Source of the DNA: Pseudomonas sp. HOU2
GTDB lineage: Bacteria; Pseudomonadota; Gammaproteobacteria; Pseudomonadales; Pseudomonadaceae
Length of the DNA: 64,000 nucleotides
Direction: 5' to 3'
Assembly (NCBI RefSeq): GCF_040729435.1
Contig: NZ_CP160398.1
Span: forward strand, 2,294,001 to 2,358,000
Part shown: piece by piece, positions 57,945 through 64,000 of the stretch
How the letters are laid out: each line of letters opens with the position of its first letter
Numbering within the stretch: position 1 is the stretch's first letter
Notes under the pieces: generated by a model
Seen by the model: only the letters and a program-made list of their open reading frames with translations
Database searches by the model: none
What the model was told of the DNA's origin: nothing
Program-made: the position numbers and the translations under genes

Positions 57945-59483
57945 TCAGCTCAAAGCCTTGCGATTGAAATCGCGCAGGCGGAAACCGAGCAGCAGCAACA
58001 TACCGAAATACGCCACCACACCGGCAACCACCAGCGCCCCCAGACGCAGGAAGCGTTCCAGCATATGCCCCTGATCCCAGGCCGGCATGAAATGCATGCC
58101 CAGCAGCAGCACCACCGACATCACTGCCACTGCCACCACCAGCTTGAAGCCGAACATGTACCAGCCCGGTTGCGGCTGATACATCTTTTGCTTGCGCAGT
58201 TGATAGAACAGCAGCCCGGCATTGAGGCAGGCACCGGCACTGATTGCCAGCGCCAGACCGGCGTGAGCCAGCGGGCCGATCAGCATCAGGTTGAACAGCT
58301 GCGTGCACACCAAGGTGAAGATTGCGATTTTTACCGGCGTGCGGATGTTCTGTTGCGCATAGAAGCCCGGCGCCAGCACTTTGATCACGATAATTCCGAG
58401 CAGACCGACAGAATAGGCAATCAGTGCACGCTGGGTCATGGACGCGTCAAACGCGCTGAACTGACCATATTGGAACAGCGACACAGTCAGCGGCTCGGCG
58501 AGAATCCCCAATGCCAGCGCACACGGCAACACCAATACGAAGCACAGACGCAGCCCCCAGTCGAGGATCCGCGAGTATTCGTGACGATCCTTGCTCGCAT
58601 AGGTCTTGGCCAGCGTCGGCAGCAAAATGGTGCCCAACGCTACGCCGAGCACACCGGACGGCAGCTCCATCAAACGGTCGGCGTAGTACATCCACGACAC
58701 CGAACCGGCCACCAGGAACGAGGCGAAAATGGTGTTGATGATCAGCGAAATCTGGCTGACCGAGACACCGATGATCGCCGGCAGCATTTGCTTCATCACC
58801 CGCCAGACCCCGGTATCACGCAGATTCAGGCGTGGCAGCACCAGCATGCCGATTTTTTTCAGGTGCGGCAGTTGATAGAGCAACTGCGCCAGACCACCGA
58901 CCAGAACCGCCCAGCCCAAAGCCATCACCGGTGGATCGAAATACGGCGTCAGGAACAGCGAAAACACGATCATGCTGACGTTGAGCAGGGTCGGCACGAA
59001 GGCCGGCACCGAAAAACGGTTCCAGGTATTGAGGATCGCCCCGGCCAGCGAGGACAGGGAGATCAGCAATATATAGGGGAACGTCACCCGCAACAGGTCG
59101 GAAGTGAGCTGGAATTTTTCCGGGGTATCGGCAAACCCCGGCGCCGTGGCCCAGATCACCCACGGTGCAGCGATCATCCCCAATGCTGTGACCAGAGCCA
59201 GCACCAACGTCAGCAAGCCCGATACATAAGCAATGAACGTGCGGGTCGCTTCTTCACCCTGCTGACTCTTGTATTCCGCCAGAATCGGCACGAAAGCCTG
59301 CGAAAACGCACCCTCGGCGAAGATTCGCCGCAGCAGGTTGGGCAATTTGAAGGCAATGAAAAAGGCGTCCGTTGCCATTCCGGCACCGAATGTGCGAGCG
59401 ATGAGCGTGTCACGGACGAACCCCAGAATCCGGGAAAGCATCGTGATAGAGCTGACGGCGGCCAACGATTTGAGCAGATTCAT
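57945..59483 (-). CDS. murJ: Lipid II flippase MurJ
   Basis: A 512-residue MviN/MurJ transporter with about 14 membrane helices, moving lipid II across the inner membrane for peptidoglycan synthesis. N-terminal [20 protein letters not shown] with Arg-rich [13 protein letters not shown], and the conserved [17 protein letters not shown] block. I start at 59483; the longer frame has no family match. It is divergent from rpsT and leads the ribF-ileS unit, with 129 bases between it and ribF. Confidence 0.95.
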   Translation of the reverse strand: MNLLKSLAAVSSITMLSRILGFVRDTLIARTFGAGMATDAFFIAFKLPNLLRRIFAEGAFSQAFVPILAEYKSQQGEEATRTFIAYVSGLLTLVLALVTALGMIAAPWVIWATAPGFADTPEKFQLTSDLLRVTFPYILLISLSSLAGAILNTWNRFSVPAFVPTLLNVSMIVFSLFLTPYFDPPVMALGWAVLVGGLAQLLYQLPHLKKIGMLVLPRLNLRDTGVWRVMKQMLPAIIGVSVSQISLIINTIFASFLVAGSVSWMYYADRLMELPSGVLGVALGTILLPTLAKTYASKDRHEYSRILDWGLRLCFVLVLPCALALGILAEPLTVSLFQYGQFSAFDASMTQRALIAYSVGLLGIIVIKVLAPGFYAQQNIRTPVKIAIFTLVCTQLFNLMLIGPLAHAGLALAISAGACLNAGLLFYQLRKQKMYQPQPGWYMFGFKLVVAVAVMSVVLLLGMHFMPAWDQGHMLERFLRLGALVVAGVVAYFGMLLLLGFRLRDFNRKALS

Positions 59484-59653
59484 TAAGGAAATTAGTGCCT
59501 GTCGATAAACAGCAGGCGAACAATGCGCCCACTTGTGCGATACTCCGCGCCGCAACAGCACAGAGCCAAAGCTCGCGAGTTTACAGGTCAAGCGCCGGAA
59601 ATAAATATCCCGCCTCTTCATACCTACCACTTAGCGGAACGTTTCAAGCGCCC

Positions 59654-59689
59654 TTGACAAGACTTCTCTTCATCGGCATGATTCGCGGC
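59654..59689 (+). promoter_or_regulatory. rpsT promoter
   Basis: TTGACA at 59654-59659, a 17-base gap and CATGAT at 59677-59682 are followed by TCGCGGCC, a G/C-rich discriminator, as expected for ribosomal genes under growth-rate control. Leader to the start codon is about 47 bases. Confidence 0.65.
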
Positions 59690-59735
59690 CTATTTTGTTT
59701 GCTATTTCCTAAAAAGTCTTTCGAGGAGCTCGACG

Positions 59736-60008
59736 GTGGCCAACTCACCTTCCGCCAAAAAACGTGCAAAACAGGCTGAGAAGCGTCGCAGCCACAACGC
59801 CAGCCTGCGTTCCATGGTTCGTACCTACATCAAGAATGTAGTTAAGGCCATCGACGCAAAAGACGCTGAAAAAGCTCAAGCTGCATACGTTCTGGCTGTG
59901 CCAGTTATCGACCGTATGGCCGATAAAGGCATCATCCACAAGAACAAGGCTGCTCGTCATAAGAGCCGTCTGAATGGCCACGTCAAGGCACTGAAAGAAG
60001 CTGCTTAA
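59736..60008 (+). CDS. rpsT: 30S ribosomal protein S20
   Basis: A 90-residue basic S20, [20 protein letters not shown] at the N-terminus, with internal [18 protein letters not shown]. The start is GTG with GAGGAG seven bases before; E. coli rpsT also has a non-AUG start, used in autoregulation. Monocistronic, with its own promoter and terminator. Confidence 0.96.
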   Translation: MANSPSAKKRAKQAEKRRSHNASLRSMVRTYIKNVVKAIDAKDAEKAQAAYVLAVPVIDRMADKGIIHKNKAARHKSRLNGHVKALKEAA

Positions 60009-60023
60009 TCGACGTAGTCATTA

Positions 60024-60051
60024 AAAAACCGACCTTAGGGTCGGTTTTTTA
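60024..60051 (+). terminator. Intrinsic terminator of rpsT
   Basis: AAAAAACCGACC-TTAG-GGTCGGTTTTTT, 16 bases after the rpsT stop; symmetric and possibly bidirectional with creA opposite. Confidence 0.93.
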
Positions 60052-60128
60052 TTGCCTGCGATTTGATGAACACACAGCAAAAAAATGCAGGAACGAGCAA
60101 GCTCACACCTGCAATTGATTTTGCGCTA

Positions 60129-60596
60129 TTACTGCTGGACCGGCACCCACGGCACAATCGGGATCGCCGTCACCGCATTCTGCGGGCTACCCTCGATCAC
60201 GCGATCGCTGTAGACCAGATACACCAGCGTATTGCGCTTCTTGTCGAGGAAGCGCACCACCTGCATGGTCTTGAACACCAGCGAGGTGCGCTCCTTGAAC
60301 ACCTCGTCACCATCCTTCAGTTCGCCCTTGAACTTGATCGGACCGACCTGACGACAAGCTATCGACGCCTCGGCGCGATCCTCGGCCAGACCCAGACCAC
60401 CTTTCACCCCACCCGTCTTGGCGCGAGACAGGTAGCAGGTCACGCCGTCGACCTTCGGATCATCGAAAGCTTCGACCACGATCCGGTCATTCGGGCCGAC
60501 GAACTTGAACACCGTCGACACTTGACCGATTTCCTCGGCCGAGGCCAGCAACGGCAACGCCATCAGCAGACCCAACAATCCTTTTGCCATGCGCAT
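60129..60596 (-). CDS. creA: CreA family periplasmic protein
   Basis: A 155-residue protein with a signal peptide ending LLASA near residue 20 and the CreA (DUF1131-like) pattern: [20 protein letters not shown] and [20 protein letters not shown]. Cys residues (TCYL, ACRQ) could form a disulphide. Function unknown; in E. coli creA lies with creBCD, but here it follows proB by 11 bases, as in P. aeruginosa. Confidence 0.85.
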   Translation of the reverse strand: MRMAKGLLGLLMALPLLASAEEIGQVSTVFKFVGPNDRIVVEAFDDPKVDGVTCYLSRAKTGGVKGGLGLAEDRAEASIACRQVGPIKFKGELKDGDEVFKERTSLVFKTMQVVRFLDKKRNTLVYLVYSDRVIEGSPQNAVTAIPIVPWVPVQQ

Positions 60597-60607
60597 CGCG
60601 TTTTTCC

Positions 60608-61726
60608 TTAGACCAGAATCAGGTTGTCACGGTGAACCAGTTCCGGCTCAGCCATGTAGCCCAGCACGCCGACAATTGCATCCGACGACTGACCAATGAT
60701 TTTTTGCGCTTCAAGCGCACTGTAGTTGGCCAGACCACGGGCAATCTCGCGACCGTCCGGCGCCACACAAACCACCATCTCGCCACGCCGAAAGCTGCCC
60801 TGGACCAGTTTCACGCCGACCGGCAACAGACTCTTGTTACCTTGCGACAATGCCGACACCGCACCTTCGTCCAGCACCAGCGTGCCGCGAGTTTGCAGAT
60901 GCCCGGCCAGCCACTGCTTGCGCGCCGCGAGCATGCCGCGCTCAGGCGACAGCAGCGTACCGATGCGCTCGCCAGCCTTCAGGCGATCGAGCACTCGCTC
61001 CAGACGCCCACCGACGATGATCGTATGCGCCCCGGAACGCGCCGCCAGACGCGCCGCTCGCAACTTGGTCTGCATGCCGCCACGCCCCAGCGCGCCACCA
61101 GTACCGCCCGCCACCGCATCAAGCGTCGGATCATCGGCGCGCGCTTCGTAAATCAGCTGTGCATCAGGGTTGTTTCGCGGATCGGCGTCGAACATACCGT
61201 CGCGATCGGTGAGGATCACCAGCAGATCGGCCTCGACCAGGTTGGCCACCAGCGCCGCCAGCGTGTCGTTGTCGCCGAAACGAATCTCGTCGGTGACCAC
61301 GGTGTCGTTTTCGTTGATCACCGGGATGACTTTCAGCTCGACCAACGCGCGCAGAGTGCTGCGGGCATTGAGGTAGCGCTTGCGATCGGACAGGTCATCG
61401 TGAGTCAGGAGAATCTGCGCGGTGTGCCGACCATGCTCGGCAAAGCTCGATTCCCAAGCCTGCACCAGCCCCATCTGGCCGATTGCAGCTGCGGCCTGGA
61501 GCTCGTGCATCGCACTGGGTCGTGCGGTCCAGCCCAGGCGGCTCATGCCGGCAGCCACTGCCCCGGAGGACACCAGCACCAACTCGACACCCGCCTCATG
61601 CAGGGCGACCATCTGCTCGACCCAGACACTCATTGCCGCACGATCCAGCCCTTTGCCATCAGCCGTCAGCAAAGCGCTGCCGATCTTCACGACCCAACGC
61701 TGCGCACCTGTCACCTTGCTCCGCAT
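60608..61726 (-). CDS. proB: Glutamate 5-kinase
   Basis: A 372-residue kinase for the first step of proline synthesis. Amino-acid-kinase domain with [31 protein letters not shown] and INENDTV; C-terminal PUA domain ([20 protein letters not shown] to [13 protein letters not shown]). I start at MRSKVTG, giving P. aeruginosa length; two more codons are possible. Confidence 0.95.
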   Translation of the reverse strand: MRSKVTGAQRWVVKIGSALLTADGKGLDRAAMSVWVEQMVALHEAGVELVLVSSGAVAAGMSRLGWTARPSAMHELQAAAAIGQMGLVQAWESSFAEHGRHTAQILLTHDDLSDRKRYLNARSTLRALVELKVIPVINENDTVVTDEIRFGDNDTLAALVANLVEADLLVILTDRDGMFDADPRNNPDAQLIYEARADDPTLDAVAGGTGGALGRGGMQTKLRAARLAARSGAHTIIVGGRLERVLDRLKAGERIGTLLSPERGMLAARKQWLAGHLQTRGTLVLDEGAVSALSQGNKSLLPVGVKLVQGSFRRGEMVVCVAPDGREIARGLANYSALEAQKIIGQSSDAIVGVLGYMAEPELVHRDNLILV

Positions 61727-61800
61727 CATCTTCAACCTTAGCTTGAGGACAGCGCGACCCAGCGCTGCCCGTTAATCGTGACTATCGATTTCCAGATACC

Positions 61801-61825
61801 AAAACGCCGCTCGATTGAGCGGCGT
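61801..61825 (-). terminator. Hairpin terminator between obgE and proB
   Basis: On the minus strand ACGCCGCTC-AATC-GAGCGGCGT is followed by TTTT. It lies 20 bases after obgE and may partly separate proB from the ribosomal unit. Confidence 0.8.
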
Positions 61826-61844
61826 TCAAGTTTATCGCAACAGA

Positions 61845-63071
<1,227 letters not shown>

Positions 63072-63121
63072 TCAACGCCTCTCGCCATACGGACGAGCCG
63101 AAAAACAATCAAGACATAAGA

Positions 63122-63202
63122 CTCTTGCAAAAATGAGCGCAGCGACCCCAAAACACGACCTGCATCGCACGCCGACAGCCCATACAAACAGTTTTGCAAG
63201 AG
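63122..63202. repeat. Long-range inverted repeat in the obgE leader
   Basis: CTCTTGCAAAA at 63122-63132 and TTTTGCAAGAG at 63192-63202 are perfect 11-base inverted copies, 59 bases apart, between rpmA and obgE. They could pair in the obgE 5' leader. Confidence 0.55.
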
Positions 63203-63218
63203 ACTCACCCCACAAACG

Positions 63219-63245
63219 AAAAAGCCCCGTCGCAAGACAGGGCTC
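63219..63245 (-). terminator. Terminator of rplU-rpmA
   Basis: On the minus strand AGCCCTGTC-TTGC-GACGGGGCT, with one T-G wobble, is followed by TTTTT, about 20 bases after rpmA. Confidence 0.85.
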
Positions 63246-63262
63246 TTCCAGCGATCTCGCGA

Positions 63263-63520
63263 TTAAGCCGCGACAACGCTCACGTAACGACGACCGAAGG
63301 CGCCTTTTACTTCAAACTTGATCACGCCTTCGATTTTCGCGAAGAGGGTGTGATCTTTACCCATGCCAACGCCGTAGCCAGCGTGGAATTGGGTGCCGCG
63401 CTGACGCACGATGATGTTGCCGGCCTTGATGACCTGGCCGCCATACATCTTCACGCCAAGGCGTTTGGCTTCTGAGTCGCGACCGTTACGGGTACTACCA
63501 CCAGCTTTTTTGTGTGCCAT
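63263..63520 (-). CDS. rpmA: 50S ribosomal protein L27
   Basis: An 85-residue L27, starting [19 protein letters not shown], whose N-terminus reaches the peptidyl transferase centre. AGGAG lies eight bases before the ATG. It follows rplU by 35 bases. Confidence 0.97.
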
Positions 63521-63555
63521 GAGTTCAATTCTCCTAGTGAGGAATTAGGCTGTAA

Positions 63556-63867
63556 TTAAGCCTGAATACCGGTGATTTTGATCTCGGTGAACCACTGGCG
63601 GTGGCCCATACGCTTCATGTGGTGCTTACGGCGACGGAACTTGATGATGCGGACTTTATCGTGACGACCTTGGGAGATCACTTCAGCCTTGACGGTTGCG
63701 CCAGCAACAACAGGTGCGCCGATGTTCACGTCGTCGCCATTGGCGACCAGCAGAACGCGGTCAAAAGTCACGGATTCGCCAGTAGCGACTTCCAGTTTTT
63801 CGATCTTCAGGTATTCACCTTCAGCGACCTTGTATTGCTTACCGCCGGTAACGATTACTGCGTACAT
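63556..63867 (-). CDS. rplU: 50S ribosomal protein L21
   Basis: A 103-residue L21, starting [19 protein letters not shown] and ending with the [20 protein letters not shown] block that binds 23S rRNA. GGAGA precedes the ATG at 63867; the longer frame upstream is not homologous. The promoter lies in 63868-64000 or beyond; I see no clear elements there. Confidence 0.97.
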   Translation of the reverse strand: MYAVIVTGGKQYKVAEGEYLKIEKLEVATGESVTFDRVLLVANGDDVNIGAPVVAGATVKAEVISQGRHDKVRIIKFRRRKHHMKRMGHRQWFTEIKITGIQA

Positions 63868-64000
63868 GGTATTTCTCCGATAATCCTGCTCACCCAGCTC
63901 TTTATAAGAAGAGGTATTGGCTGGCATGGCTGCATGGGGCTGGAACGGCCCAAGTGCAATTGCGTAAGGCAGGTGCTGCCCAGGAAGTTCAGGGTGCGCG

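Noticed and set aside
57042..59486. 814-codon open frame opposite ribF and murJ
   Set aside because: Extremely His/Gln/Arg-rich, spans two real genes and their gap; typical high-GC antisense artefact.

Overview
The window is about 64 kb of a gamma-proteobacterial core chromosome, almost certainly a Pseudomonas of the fluorescens group. Reasons: high-GC codon use throughout; Pseudomonas-specific loci (cbrXAB-crcZ, pilSR, a minor pilin operon, DUF1780/DUF3094 genes next to ndh); gene order that follows the P. aeruginosa PA4722-PA4733, PA4525-PA4548 and PA4549-PA4568 neighbourhoods; and many REP-type hairpins with the arm sequences typical of fluorescens-group genomes. I see no prophage, transposase, integrase, CRISPR array or other island.

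Layout. 1-0.8 kb: the 5' part of a haem-uptake ABC operon (hmuT), divergent from a small Rieske protein. 1.3-5 kb: an aminotransferase-sfsA pair, then dksA and gluQ. 5.1-10.3 kb: the carbon/nitrogen control locus, with a small membrane protein (cbrX), sensor kinase cbrA, sigma54 activator cbrB and the regulatory RNA crcZ, which has a clear -24/-12 promoter. 10.4-19 kb: pcnB, folK, panB-panC-panD, pgi and acs. 19-25.2 kb: an MpaB/DUF2236 oxygenase, an rRNA methyltransferase, a large AsmA-like DUF748 protein with a DUF2845 partner, and a BON-domain protein. 25.5-30.8 kb: pilA divergent from pilB-pilC-pilD-coaE-yacG, with a sigma54 promoter for pilA. 30.8-34.7 kb: small conserved proteins, a CbiM-like permease, DUF1780-MOSC-DUF3094 and ndh. 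34.8-35.4 kb: four tRNAs (Asn, Pro, Lys, Pro). 35.5-41.1 kb: clpB, pgeF and rluD, divergent from bamD. 41.2-52 kb: a small zinc-motif protein, pilS-pilR, thiO, and the minor pilin/PilY1 operon (fimU, pilV, pilW, pilX, pilY1, pilE) with a divergent fimT. 51.9-59.5 kb: murJ, ribF, ileS, lspA, fkpB, ispH. 59.7-63.9 kb: rpsT, creA, proB, obgE, rpmA, rplU.

How it works together. Two themes recur. The first is sigma54-type regulation: CbrB should activate crcZ, PilR should activate pilA, and the BON gene has a -24/-12 match of its own. The second is growth-rate control: dksA lies in the window, and the tRNA operon and rpsT promoters both carry G/C-rich discriminators expected to respond to ppGpp and DksA. 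Type IV pilus genes occur in three blocks (pilABCD, pilSR, minor pilins) that would jointly build and regulate one pilus. The minor pilin block is reversed relative to its P. aeruginosa PAO1 neighbours.

I did not find a clearly new large system. The most unusual items are a tRNA-Pro gene starting two bases after an intrinsic terminator T-tract, a cbrB terminator interleaved with the probable CbrB enhancer of crcZ, the flipped minor pilin block whose fimT overlaps ispH tail to tail, the DUF748/DUF2845 envelope pair, and eleven REP-type hairpins, one of them between two divergent genes. All calls come from reading the sequence; no database search was run.
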